NCBI GenBank assembly: GCA_021811145.1
Contig: JAJZPN010000007.1
Span: 1 to 64,000 of the forward strand
Direction of reading: 5' to 3'
Length of the DNA: 64,000 nt
Source: Pseudomonadota bacterium
GTDB lineage: Bacteria; Pseudomonadota; Gammaproteobacteria; Burkholderiales; Ferrovaceae
Below are positions 22,716 to 31,929 of this stretch, in pieces. A program made the position numbers and the translations under genes. A model generated the notes under the pieces. The model searched no databases and was not told the DNA's origin. It saw only the letters and a list, made by a program, of their open reading frames with translations. Every line of letters begins with the position of its first letter. Position 1 is the first letter of the stretch.

Positions 22716-25700
22716 CTAATTTACTGTATCACCATTAACAGAATCAATTTGTGGATTGTCCCAATCCCCACGAATTCGATACTGATAGGATAAAACTTTA
22801 TCTAAAGGATTACGTAAAATCTTTTGTACAAGGTAAGTTGCAGCACCCACCACAGGACCACCTATTAGGGTGCCTGCAAGCGACAAATCTCCTCCGACCG
22901 CTGGATCAACCTTAGCGATTAAATCTGAGGTCTCATTAGGAACATCTATTTGCCCAGTCAACTTAACACGCGCTGCAGGTCCAGACATCACAAAGTCAGG
23001 AGTGCTCAATACTCCTTCATGTATTGAAAAGTCTCCTTTCACCGTATCAAAGGCAAAACCTTGTGAAAAAATATCATGAAAGTTTAATGTAATTCTGCGT
23101 GGTAGACTCTGTAAACTCAATAATCCAATAATTCTCCCAGCGCCACCTGGATCAACTTTAGAAAATTGCCCGTCTTGTAAGTCTAAATTCATAGTACCTG
23201 ATGAATAATCGAAATCATAATCTTTTGGGCCACCCATCCATGACAAATTTGCGCGAATTTTCCCGTCACCACGCGACATTAACTTGTCGTACCCAAGTGC
23301 CGTTAAAAACTCACCTAAATTCTTAGCCTCAATTTCTACAGTAAGCTCCGTTTTGGTTTCTTGATCAACAGTACCAGTCCACTGCCCATTTCCACGTAAC
23401 TCTCCACCTTCAGCCAATGCTAAAAGGCGATTAATATGCCAAATATTATCCTGTCCTTTTGCAGAGAACTCTAAATGTGAGAAAGATTTTTTGCCAAATT
23501 GACAGTGATCTGCCGACAACTCAATATCAGGCATTTTCGTTAAGTCTTTGAGTGTCGAAAGATCTGTGGATCGATGCTTTTTATGAGGTTTGGTTGTATC
23601 TGTACCATCAGTGGTACTGTCTTTTTTCTTAATGGTATCGGGTACTACAAGCTGAGTAAATACAGCTTTAACTGCACCTTTTCCTTCTTTTATCCAATTA
23701 ATTGAACCATTTAACTGTTCTCCTCGTAAAGCAATACTCCACTGAGGATCTTGCCAGTTAGCTCGAAGATGATGGGCTAACCACTCCCTATTTCGCCAAA
23801 TTACCTTATTAATATTTAAGTCAATGGCACTTATTTCACCAAATAAATTATTTTTACTTGAGCTGGAGTTGGTTTTTGTAATACCACTGTCTGTTTGCCA
23901 TTGATTTTGATGTTGATTCCAATAGCTGATCAACTCATCAAGATTTGAGTTATCTAATCGACCAGTGAGCGAAAATCCAGGGCCTACTTGACCAAGATAG
24001 GGGCCACCCATATTGATAACCCCACGTGTAGCATTAAAACTACCATCATTTTTAGACTCATAGAACACCTTCACTCCAAACCATGAATCTATATTAAGAC
24101 TCATCGCGGTTCTGCCACTCTCTAGTGGTTCAATAACAACGGTTAAGGGTAAAGTTTGAGTTATTGTTTTCTGGTAAGGTTCTGGTCCTAAAATACTGGT
24201 TCCTTTTAAGTTACTGGTAAAAGTAATGGTTGTTTGTTGTTGACGTTTCTCAAATCGCGCATGCCAATCAAATCCACCCTCACTAATATTCTGTAGCTTT
24301 TGCATTCCCAAACGGGATAAGGAAGCGATATCTGTGTGTCCTGATAAATCAGCGACCAACAAATGCGACAAAGATCCCTTTACGGTCATTGTCACAGGCT
24401 TTTTAAGGACTAGAGCAGCCAAGGAAAAACTAACTTGATCATTTTTTTGACTCAAAATCACATGGCCATTCCAATCCACCGAACTATCCAACGAACTTAA
24501 CATGGGGTTGGGAAACAGTATAGTTAATCCCTTAATAGAGGTATTGCCATTCAAAGCAAGATCAATGAGTCCATCAGGACGCGTTGATAAATGTATATTA
24601 ACGGGTTCGTTAACCAACAGAGCTTTTGAATCCAATAACACATCCGTCTTATTTGCGGTAAAAGTAATCGCTGCCGTCCAATCTGATTGGCCTGATACAT
24701 TCTTGAGAAATGTATTACCATACACTCCATAAAGAGTAGATGCATCAGCTCTACCTTGGGCTTTAAGTACTGTTGCGTGATCTTGATTGGTTGTAAATAT
24801 TAATTGTGCAGGGCCGCCTAAAACAGTCGCTTTAAGTTCGTCAGAGGAAACCCCTGTTTCGGTGAAATATAAATGTCCGTTTAATGCATTAATTGGGGGA
24901 ATACCTTTTTTTCCATCATCTAATACTGCATCAATAAACTGGTAATCACCTTTAAGTGTTGTATCGATTGTATGTGATAAGGGAATCGTCATTTTCAAAG
25001 ACAGCAAGCCATTACCAGCGCCAGTTAACTGATCAGTTACATGGTGTATATGCTCGCTTATAGGACTTTTTCTAATAAATTCAAGAGTATCTTTAACAGA
25101 TGATTGTGTTTTTCCATCAACCTGAAGTATCTCATTACTGTGAACTAAATCAGCAATGGTAAGCGTCACTTCTTTCAGTTGATTATTTAAAATCAATCCT
25201 GTATTGGCTTTAAAGCCAAGACTAGGACCTCTCATGTAGAAATCTCCTCCTACATGATCAATGACTGGCCATTTTGAATTAAAGTTAACCAGTGCATCAA
25301 ACACTTTTGCATTAACTTGAAAAACCCCATCTTGATCATTTACAAAAGGAAAATGTTGTAAATCACCATCGATTTTAAAGCTGATTTCTTTTGCAAGCCC
25401 TCTGACCAACCCTTGTTTTAGCCAGTCTCTTGCCTCTTGGTTGACAGTAAGTGGCATATATCGCCATACAGTACTGATGTCAGCCCGTTGTAGACTTCCC
25501 TGAAGTTGAGTTTTACCCGGGCCATTCTGAGACAAGTTCATATTGCCGGAAAAACTGCCAGCCATATCATTATTAGAGAGGCTGATTTCATTTAAATTAA
25601 GCGCGATATTCTCAGCATGACGAATCCAATTTGTATCTATGGCATATTTATCTAAATAAATAGGTTGAGAGAAAACAGTGGGGTAGTTAAGTGTGAGCGA

Positions 25701-27023
25701 TGTACCTTGTCCTTTTACCCGTCCACCATCGTCTCTTAGATCCACGTGACCTGTAAAATCATGAATTGCCGGAGCCAATTGATAGGGGTTTGATGCGAAT
25801 TGGTGTAAATCAAAGGATGCTTGATATTGTCCATTGTTGCTAGGATTACCCTGCCAATTAGCATTAAGGTTGTCGATTTCGCCTTGTAATCCCAATTTAT
25901 ACCAAAACTGTCTTTGGCTTTCAGTGAGGGGGATTTGATCAAGGTTATTATGAATATCATCCATAACCAATTGATTGGCTGTGACAACATTTTGTTTGTC
26001 AGACAACATCACATACATGTTTAGCGGACGAGTTAACTTAATCGTACTACTTCCTCCAACCATCAGTTGTTTGGTATTAACCTCAAAACCATTTGTTAAT
26101 TGATTAAACCCAACATGTCCCTGAATTTCACCTACATTAATATTACTTAACGCATTAATGAGCCGTCCTTGAATATTATGAAGGTCAATATCTGCTTCGA
26201 TACCAAACTGTAGATTGTTATGCATCATTAAGATAGCATTGACAGACCCATATCCTGACTCAATGGGTTTTAATTGATTAAACCATGGAGAAAGAGAGGT
26301 TAAATTAAATCGATTTGTCAGCCATTTAACATTTCCCTGCCAAGTGGATAAGTTATCTGATTGGCTCCCATAGATATCCCCCTCAAAACTCATCATATCG
26401 CCAAAAATGCGATCTGGAATCAGGCTACCTTTGACAAAGTGTCGACTACCTGAATTATTTAACTCAAGTGCCACATGATGAAATATGTAATTAGGACTAT
26501 GAATAAATTGATCAGAGAAAATTAATTTGTTAATAGTAAGGTTACAGTGGCCTTGTTGGATGAGCCAATGCAAAAAGGGATTCTTGTTGGTATCTGATTT
26601 TGGAATGAGTAAAGAAGCTAAATACCATTGCCCTTGTTCGTCCCTTTTAACGCTTATTTCATCAATAGTAATTTTAAGACGACTAAAATCTAACCTCGCT
26701 CGAAAAAGGTTGATTAATGAGAGCCGCGCTTCAAGTTTTGGAACCGTTAATATGGGTTGTTTTTGTTCGTTATATATTACGATATTGTTAAGTAATACTC
26801 CTGGCTGTACCCGCCAAGGCGCATGGTCTATTGAACCTATCGTTATACTAAGTCCTGTTGTCTGCTGAAACATATCAACAAGTTGTGGTCGATAACGCTC
26901 AGGGTCTCTAAGCGCGAAAGCTTGTAGACCAAACCATATAAGTACAATTAACACGAACCCAACCAAGCTGAGTCGCAATAAGTGTTTGGGTAGTGCAAAA
27001 ATATGTCTTTTCAGTGCATTCAT
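22716..27023 (-). CDS. yhdP: YhdP-like AsmA-family lipid transport protein
   Basis: A 1435-residue bridge-like protein of the AsmA/TamB class. YhdP is implicated in moving phospholipids from the inner to the outer membrane. One N-terminal membrane helix (about 18-36) anchors a very long periplasmic beta-rich region of repeating amphipathic strands; an Asn/Ser-rich linker lies near the KKKDSTTDGTDTTKPHKKH segment. The C terminus holds the conserved AsmA-like block (GGAGRIIGLLSLQSLPRRI, IDVPNETSDL, GGPVVGAATYL). Length is near the family norm. It is the first gene of the yhdP-nit-tldD run, divergent from ilvE. Confidence 0.93.
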   Translation of the reverse strand: MNALKRHIFALPKHLLRLSLVGFVLIVLIWFGLQAFALRDPERYRPQLVDMFQQTTGLSITIGSIDHAPWRVQPGVLLNNIVIYNEQKQPILTVPKLEARLSLINLFRARLDFSRLKITIDEISVKRDEQGQWYLASLLIPKSDTNKNPFLHWLIQQGHCNLTINKLIFSDQFIHSPNYIFHHVALELNNSGSRHFVKGSLIPDRIFGDMMSFEGDIYGSQSDNLSTWQGNVKWLTNRFNLTSLSPWFNQLKPIESGYGSVNAILMMHNNLQFGIEADIDLHNIQGRLINALSNINVGEIQGHVGFNQLTNGFEVNTKQLMVGGSSTIKLTRPLNMYVMLSDKQNVVTANQLVMDDIHNNLDQIPLTESQRQFWYKLGLQGEIDNLNANWQGNPSNNGQYQASFDLHQFASNPYQLAPAIHDFTGHVDLRDDGGRVKGQGTSLTLNYPTVFSQPIYLDKYAIDTNWIRHAENIALNLNEISLSNNDMAGSFSGNMNLSQNGPGKTQLQGSLQRADISTVWRYMPLTVNQEARDWLKQGLVRGLAKEISFKIDGDLQHFPFVNDQDGVFQVNAKVFDALVNFNSKWPVIDHVGGDFYMRGPSLGFKANTGLILNNQLKEVTLTIADLVHSNEILQVDGKTQSSVKDTLEFIRKSPISEHIHHVTDQLTGAGNGLLSLKMTIPLSHTIDTTLKGDYQFIDAVLDDGKKGIPPINALNGHLYFTETGVSSDELKATVLGGPAQLIFTTNQDHATVLKAQGRADASTLYGVYGNTFLKNVSGQSDWTAAITFTANKTDVLLDSKALLVNEPVNIHLSTRPDGLIDLALNGNTSIKGLTILFPNPMLSSLDSSVDWNGHVILSQKNDQVSFSLAALVLKKPVTMTVKGSLSHLLVADLSGHTDIASLSRLGMQKLQNISEGGFDWHARFEKRQQQTTITFTSNLKGTSILGPEPYQKTITQTLPLTVVIEPLESGRTAMSLNIDSWFGVKVFYESKNDGSFNATRGVINMGGPYLGQVGPGFSLTGRLDNSNLDELISYWNQHQNQWQTDSGITKTNSSSSKNNLFGEISAIDLNINKVIWRNREWLAHHLRANWQDPQWSIALRGEQLNGSINWIKEGKGAVKAVFTQLVVPDTIKKKDSTTDGTDTTKPHKKHRSTDLSTLKDLTKMPDIELSADHCQFGKKSFSHLEFSAKGQDNIWHINRLLALAEGGELRGNGQWTGTVDQETKTELTVEIEAKNLGEFLTALGYDKLMSRGDGKIRANLSWMGGPKDYDFDYSSGTMNLDLQDGQFSKVDPGGAGRIIGLLSLQSLPRRITLNFHDIFSQGFAFDTVKGDFSIHEGVLSTPDFVMSGPAARVKLTGQIDVPNETSDLIAKVDPAVGGDLSLAGTLIGGPVVGAATYLVQKILRNPLDKVLSYQYRIRGDWDNPQIDSVNGDTVN

Positions 27024-27140
27024 AACAAAGCAATTATAACGGTTTTATTGTGCATCAACCCGCCACAATAAGGAATAAGTATTGGCTAGGAGAATACGTG
27101 AACTTCCGCTAAAATAGAGATTTTGTACTGGGAGTGCTCT

Positions 27141-28067
27141 ATGTCGATGTCTGACCGCGATGGATTGATCTGGCAAGATGGTCAACTGATACCCTGGCGT
27201 ACAGCTAATACGCATGTTTTAACTCATTCACTACATTATGGTATGGCTGTATTTGAGGGGGTGCGTGCCTATAACACGGCACAAGGACCTGCTATATTTC
27301 GCCTTAGAGAACATACTGAACGCTTATTTCGTTCAGCCCACATTCTTCAGATTCCTATGCCCTTTTCTATTGATGAGGTAATGGATGCCCAACTCACGAC
27401 TGTTCGTGAAAACTCTCTCAAGGAGTGTTACATACGACCATTGGTGTTTCTAGGTTCTGAAAAGATGGGTGTATCACCAAGAGGTGCGAAAACACACATT
27501 ACTATTGCTGCTTGGCCTTGGGGTGCTTACTTAGGAGAAGAAGCCATTGAGAAAGGAATTCGTGTAAAAACCTCCTCTTACACCAGACATCACCCCAATA
27601 TTACTATGTGTAAAGCTAAAGCATCGGGTAACTATATGAACTCTATCCTTGCTAATAATGAAGCCATTACAGATGGTTATGATGAAGCATTATTATTAGA
27701 TGTGGATGGGTTTGTGGCAGAAGGTTCTGGTGAAAATATTTTCATTGTAAGAAAAGGCGTCATTTATACACCTGACCTATCCAGCGCATTAGAAGGAATT
27801 ACACGCGATACCATTATTCAATTAGCCCATGAAATGAACTTTACAGTCATTGAAAGACGAATTTCTAGAGATGAACTATATAGTGCAGACGAAGCCTTCT
27901 TTACTGGTACTGCGGCAGAAGTCACTCCTATTCGTGAAGTGGATAATAGAGTGATTGGTCAAGGTATGCGTGGGCCCATTACCCGAGCACTACAAAGTAA
28001 ATACTTTGAAGTGGTAACAGGTCAAAGTACCCAACATCAACATTGGTTAAGTCACGTAGGAGAATAA
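27141..28067 (+). CDS. ilvE: Branched-chain amino acid aminotransferase
   Basis: PLP enzyme performing the last step of Ile, Val and Leu synthesis. Conserved segments are HSLHYGMAVFEGVRAY, RPLVFLG, the PLP-lysine neighbourhood CKAKASGNYMNSILA and AEGSGENIF. I start at the ATG at 27141 (308 residues), because GGAG lies six bases upstream; an earlier in-frame ATG at 27123 would consume that ribosome-binding site. The downstream zinc-finger gene begins two bases after its stop, then waaF, an order I know from betaproteobacteria. Confidence 0.96.
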   Translation: MSMSDRDGLIWQDGQLIPWRTANTHVLTHSLHYGMAVFEGVRAYNTAQGPAIFRLREHTERLFRSAHILQIPMPFSIDEVMDAQLTTVRENSLKECYIRPLVFLGSEKMGVSPRGAKTHITIAAWPWGAYLGEEAIEKGIRVKTSSYTRHHPNITMCKAKASGNYMNSILANNEAITDGYDEALLLDVDGFVAEGSGENIFIVRKGVIYTPDLSSALEGITRDTIIQLAHEMNFTVIERRISRDELYSADEAFFTGTAAEVTPIREVDNRVIGQGMRGPITRALQSKYFEVVTGQSTQHQHWLSHVGE

Positions 28068-28069
28068 AC

Positions 28070-28273
28070 ATGTCTGAAGGAAAAGCTTTGGATCAACAGG
28101 TTATTCTGGTAAGTGAAAAAGATTTGCCTCTACATTGCCCCCAGCCTGCCGTAGCCTTGTGGAATACCCATCCACGTGTATTTTTAGACATCACCAAAAC
28201 AGGGCATGCTCAATGCCCTTACTGTGGTACTAAATACGAATGGCAAGGGCCTCTGCCTAAAGCTCAGCATTGA
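28070..28273 (+). CDS. Small zinc-finger protein (zf-CHCC type)
   Basis: A 67-residue protein. Its C-terminal half resembles the CHCC zinc finger of the complex I subunit NDUFS6: LHCPQP...HPRVFLDI, then GHAQCPYCGTKYEW, supplying Cys and His ligands. The start at 28070 follows a TAGGAG ribosome-binding site. It is sandwiched between ilvE (2-base gap) and waaF (start overlapping its stop). Homologues recur at this spot in betaproteobacteria with no established function. Confidence 0.85.
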   Translation: MSEGKALDQQVILVSEKDLPLHCPQPAVALWNTHPRVFLDITKTGHAQCPYCGTKYEWQGPLPKAQH

Positions 28274-29277
28274 AAAGAATACTTATTATTGGCGCCTCTT
28301 GGGTTGGCGATGCAGTTCTTAGCCAACCCCTCATGAGACAGTTAAAATCCACATCATCATGTACCATTGATGTCTTGGCCCCCTCTTGGACAAAGGGTGT
28401 TTTAGAGAGAATCCCTGAGGTTGATCATATTATAGACAGCCCACTCATTCACAAACAGCTTAATATTCGTGGTTTGTGGCGTGTTGCTCGTTTGTTAGCA
28501 AATAACTATGACAAAGCCATTCTTCTTCCCAACTCATTTAAGTCAGCACTTATTCCTTGGCTGGCTCACATCCCAGTCAGAGTGGGTTATAAACGAGAAG
28601 GAAGAAGCATCTTACTCAATCATGCCATAACACTTAATACCCAGCGTCACCCTCTTATGGTGGAACGGTTTTTAGCCCTTTCTGAGAGTGAGTTTGAATT
28701 TAATGAGGCGCTCTATCCTCTACTCACTCCTGATTTACTCAATCAGCAGGAACTCATTCACGCCTATCATCTTAACCTTGATTTACCTATTATTGTTCTT
28801 TGCCCTGGTGCAGAATACGGTCCTGCTAAACGTTGGCCAACCTCACATTATCGTCAGTTAGCTACTCAACTCTTGGCACAAAACAAACAAATTTGGATTA
28901 TGGGGTCCAATAAAGACAAAGCCATTGCAGAGGAAATAATGCAGGGGATAACAAGCAAGCAAATAACCAATTTGTGCGGAGTAACTAATTTAGCTCAAGC
29001 TGTGGATTTGATGGCACTGGCAGAAGCTGTAGTAACAAATGACTCAGGATTAATGCATATTGCTGCAGCACTTAAACGACCTACAGTTGCCCTTTTTGGC
29101 TCATCTAGCCCTCAATTTACTCCACCACTTTACTCTCAAGCTCGAGTAGTGAGCTTAAATTTATCATGTAGCCCATGTTTTAAAAGGGAATGCCCGCTAG
29201 GACACTTAAAATGTTTGACTGACATCAGTCCGCAACACACTATCGACGAATTGAATGCATTAATTCGTTATACTTAA
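28270..29277 (+). CDS. waaF: ADP-heptose:LPS heptosyltransferase II
   Basis: Glycosyltransferase family 9 enzyme adding the second heptose to the LPS inner core at the cytoplasmic face. Recognisable segments are the N-terminal ILIIGASWVGDAVLSQPL, PGAEYGPAKRWP, and the donor-binding VTNDSGLMHIAAALKRPTVALFGSSSP. At 335 residues it is full length. The start is TTG, sharing TTGA with the stop of the zinc-finger gene, so expression depends on coupling. Its last 38 bases overlap the convergent mocA-like gene. Confidence 0.93.
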   Translation: MKRILIIGASWVGDAVLSQPLMRQLKSTSSCTIDVLAPSWTKGVLERIPEVDHIIDSPLIHKQLNIRGLWRVARLLANNYDKAILLPNSFKSALIPWLAHIPVRVGYKREGRSILLNHAITLNTQRHPLMVERFLALSESEFEFNEALYPLLTPDLLNQQELIHAYHLNLDLPIIVLCPGAEYGPAKRWPTSHYRQLATQLLAQNKQIWIMGSNKDKAIAEEIMQGITSKQITNLCGVTNLAQAVDLMALAEAVVTNDSGLMHIAAALKRPTVALFGSSSPQFTPPLYSQARVVSLNLSCSPCFKRECPLGHLKCLTDISPQHTIDELNALIRYT

Positions 29278-29839
29278 CCCAATCTTGTGTCTCGTCAATA
29301 TCAAAAGTAATACCTTGATCCTCAGTATCTATCCATGTCACTTGAGCAGACTGTTCATCTACTATATTTCTTAAACCAACATCACCATTTAAAGACTGAA
29401 TAGCTGATAAATATTCTCGTCCAACCCCCACAGGATTCCCTCTTTTACCCTTAAACCTGGGTACAACCAATTGATTGCCTTGAGCCAAATAACAGAGAAT
29501 CTGATCAATTGTAGAACGGCTGACTAGTGGCATATCTCCCAAAGCAATAAGCCAGGAGTGAGAGTCAGTGGTAGCGTGAACTAAATGCTTTAGTGATTCG
29601 GAGAACGATGGAGATTCACTCACTATTTTTACCTGATAGCCTAAATGACATAAACCGGGTAGTAAAGACAGTTGATTGGCATTAATAATAGCCCACTTAA
29701 CTGATAAATGAGAATACTGCTGAGCGGTATTAATAGCCAAATAGTCACTATTTCTATCAATGAGTAATAGTTTATTTTTACCAAAACGACGGCTTGAGCC
29801 TGCTGCCATCAATAATAAGGCGCAAGTAAAATCACTCAT
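29240..29839 (-). CDS. Molybdenum cofactor nucleotidyltransferase (MocA-like)
   Basis: Nucleotidyltransferase fold protein that would attach CMP (MocA) to molybdopterin for molybdenum hydroxylases. The N-terminal LLMAAGSSRRFGKNKLLL motif, ALGDMPLVSRSTIDQI and RGNPVGVGREY mark the MobA/MocA group. Length 199. The ATG overlaps the xdhC stop as TAATG, which favours MocA over MobA, since MocA and XdhC cooperate in cofactor insertion. The target hydroxylase is not in this window. Confidence 0.85.
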   Translation of the reverse strand: MSDFTCALLLMAAGSSRRFGKNKLLLIDRNSDYLAINTAQQYSHLSVKWAIINANQLSLLPGLCHLGYQVKIVSESPSFSESLKHLVHATTDSHSWLIALGDMPLVSRSTIDQILCYLAQGNQLVVPRFKGKRGNPVGVGREYLSAIQSLNGDVGLRNIVDEQSAQVTWIDTEDQGITFDIDETQDWVKYNELMHSIRR

Positions 29840-30783
29840 TACAGTTCAATGCCGTTTTTAATCGCTGTAATTTGCGACAAAATGGCTATTGCAATTTCAG
29901 GAGGAGTTTTGCTACCAATGGACAACCCAACTGGTCCTTTCAATTTTGCTAATTGAGTTGAATTTAAATCAAAGCTTTCCAATCGTGTACGTCGCGCTTG
30001 TTGGGTTTTTTTTGAGCCCACTGCCCCAACAAAAAAAGCCGGTGAGATGAGGGCCTCAAGCAAAGCTAAATCGTCTTGTTTTAAGTCATGTGTTAAAGCG
30101 ACAATTGCCGTGTGCAGATCGGGTTGTTGCTCTCGTATAAAATCATCTGGCATGAGGGAACTCACTTCAACATCTTGGATTGGCCAGTTACGTCTAATTT
30201 CTTCTCTTGGATCACAAACAAGAACATGATAATCAAGTGCTTGAGCCATTTGTGTTAAATAAATACCAATTTGATTAGCACCAATAATTAGCAGCCGGTA
30301 ACGAGGTCCAAACACAACCTCTAATTGTTGATCTTGCCAATTCACCTTAGGCGTATATTTCGTAATAGGAGTTAACTTCACTTCCCCTGTTGTTAGTGAT
30401 AATTGGCGTAGTACTTTACTCCTTGAATTGATAAGAGCGCATAAAGATGAGAGTTGACTGTGTTCAGTTAAGGGTTCAATAACAAGTTCAATGGTGCCGC
30501 CACAGGGTAATAAATAACGTAAGGCCTGATTTTTATCTATTCCATAGCTTAAAAATTGAGGGAGTAGCAGAGGGTTTTCTCTAACATAGGATACTAACTG
30601 ATCTTCAACACAACCACCCGATACAGAGCCAATTATATCTCCCTCATCCGTTAATCCCAAAAGTGAGCCCGCTGAACGAGGTGCAGAGCCTACTGTACTG
30701 ACTAAAGTAACCAAATAACAACGACGCTTTTCTTGTAACCAACGAGTTAGCGTTTCTAAAACCAACAAATCCGCACTGTCCAT
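29839..30783 (-). CDS. XdhC/CoxF-family molybdenum-enzyme maturation factor
   Basis: XdhC-type proteins bind molybdenum cofactor, help its sulfuration and deliver it to xanthine or aldehyde dehydrogenases. The XdhC N-terminal domain (TLVSTVGSAPRSAGSLLGLTDEG) with LPCGGTIELVIEPL is followed by a Rossmann-like C-terminal domain (LLIIGANQIGIYLTQMA, AVGSKKTQQARRTRL). Length 314. It is coupled to the mocA-like gene, 15 bases after alr. The partner enzyme must be encoded elsewhere. Confidence 0.88.
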   Translation of the reverse strand: MDSADLLVLETLTRWLQEKRRCYLVTLVSTVGSAPRSAGSLLGLTDEGDIIGSVSGGCVEDQLVSYVRENPLLLPQFLSYGIDKNQALRYLLPCGGTIELVIEPLTEHSQLSSLCALINSRSKVLRQLSLTTGEVKLTPITKYTPKVNWQDQQLEVVFGPRYRLLIIGANQIGIYLTQMAQALDYHVLVCDPREEIRRNWPIQDVEVSSLMPDDFIREQQPDLHTAIVALTHDLKQDDLALLEALISPAFFVGAVGSKKTQQARRTRLESFDLNSTQLAKLKGPVGLSIGSKTPPEIAIAILSQITAIKNGIEL

Positions 30784-30798
30784 ATTTTTCTTTATGTA

Positions 30799-31860
30799 TT
30801 AACTATTAACTCTAGCTGGTCTATGAGTATGACAAAGTAATTCATAAGCCAACGTACCTGAGCATTCAGCCACTTCTGCCACACTAATATTATCTCCCCA
30901 TAACTCTACAACAGCTCCTAATTGCACATCAGTATGTTGTGTCACATCAACAGTAATCATATCCATGGATACCCTACCTATTAACGAGACTCTTTTGCCA
31001 TTAATCCATACTGGCGTGCCATTTTTTGCTGTTCGTGGATAACCATCCGCATAACCACAAGCAACCGTTGCAACTCGCGTAGGCTGCGAAGCTGTAAATG
31101 TACTGCCATACCCCACCGACTCTCCTGCTTCAATCCAACGTAAAGCAATCACTTCCGATGTCAGTTTCATCACTGGCTTTAATCCCACTTCAGCAGCCTT
31201 GCGTCCCAGTGGATCCACACCATACAGCATAAGTCCAGGACGTGCCCAGTTAGATCGTAGGTGATGATGAAGCATAATAGCAGCCGAGTTAGCCACGCTT
31301 CCTTCACTACATAATGTATTTAAAACTCGATTAAATCGTTCCATAGGTAATTGGACTAATTCAGGTTCAATGGTGTCTGCATTGGCAAAATGCGTCATCA
31401 GTACATCAATTGATAAGCTATTAGGAGTGTTACTATTGTTGATTAAATTGTTAATCTCTTTTTCTTGAAAACCTAAGCGATGCATTCCTGTATCAAGCTT
31501 TAACCAAACACCCTGTGATGAGGCTACCTCAGTCCACCAAGCATATTGCTCAATTTGATGAATCACGGGTGTCAATTGATGGTGAAGATAATCAGGTATT
31601 TCTTGGGCTGAAAAAGGTCCCTCCAATAAAACAATGGGATGAGTTATCCCCCCTTCTCGCAGTACAACTGCTTCCTCAAGACAGGCAACGGCAAATCCTT
31701 CTACATACTCTGCCAATTGTTGCGCCACTAACAGATCACCATGGCCATAAGCATTGGCCTTAACAACAGCCAATAACTTACCACCATGAAGTTGTCGGGC
31801 AAGTTTACAATTGTGAACAATATTATTTAAATTAATAGCAATCTTGGCAGGACGTGTCAT
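30799..31860 (-). CDS. alr: Alanine racemase
   Basis: PLP enzyme interconverting L- and D-alanine for peptidoglycan. The PLP lysine K34 is in AVVKANAYGHG, the second catalytic Tyr in VGYGSTFTA, and the family segment SMDMITVDVT is present. At 353 residues it is full length. It is divergent from the YheT-like gene, with a 69-base intergenic region carrying a TATAATCTTA direct repeat. Confidence 0.96.
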   Translation of the reverse strand: MTRPAKIAINLNNIVHNCKLARQLHGGKLLAVVKANAYGHGDLLVAQQLAEYVEGFAVACLEEAVVLREGGITHPIVLLEGPFSAQEIPDYLHHQLTPVIHQIEQYAWWTEVASSQGVWLKLDTGMHRLGFQEKEINNLINNSNTPNSLSIDVLMTHFANADTIEPELVQLPMERFNRVLNTLCSEGSVANSAAIMLHHHLRSNWARPGLMLYGVDPLGRKAAEVGLKPVMKLTSEVIALRWIEAGESVGYGSTFTASQPTRVATVACGYADGYPRTAKNGTPVWINGKRVSLIGRVSMDMITVDVTQHTDVQLGAVVELWGDNISVAEVAECSGTLAYELLCHTHRPARVNS

Positions 31861-31880
31861 AATTCACGTAGTACCTTTTA

Positions 31881-31906
31881 TATAATCTTACAATTCTATA
31901 ATCTTA
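31881..31906 (+). repeat. Tandem TATAATCTTA repeat, candidate -10 elements
   Basis: The ten-base sequence TATAATCTTA occurs twice, 16 bases apart (31881-31890 and 31897-31906), in the alr/yheT divergent gap. Each copy contains a perfect -10 hexamer for the rightward gene. No good -35 hexamer sits 16-18 bases before either, so promoter function is a guess. Confidence 0.4.
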
Positions 31907-31929
31907 AACATCTTTTTGCATTGTCGCCA

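Noticed and set aside
26527-26868. 113-residue rightward open frame opposite the start of yhdP
   Set aside because: Shadow of a conserved long gene; no motif, and composition follows the reverse complement of yhdP codons.
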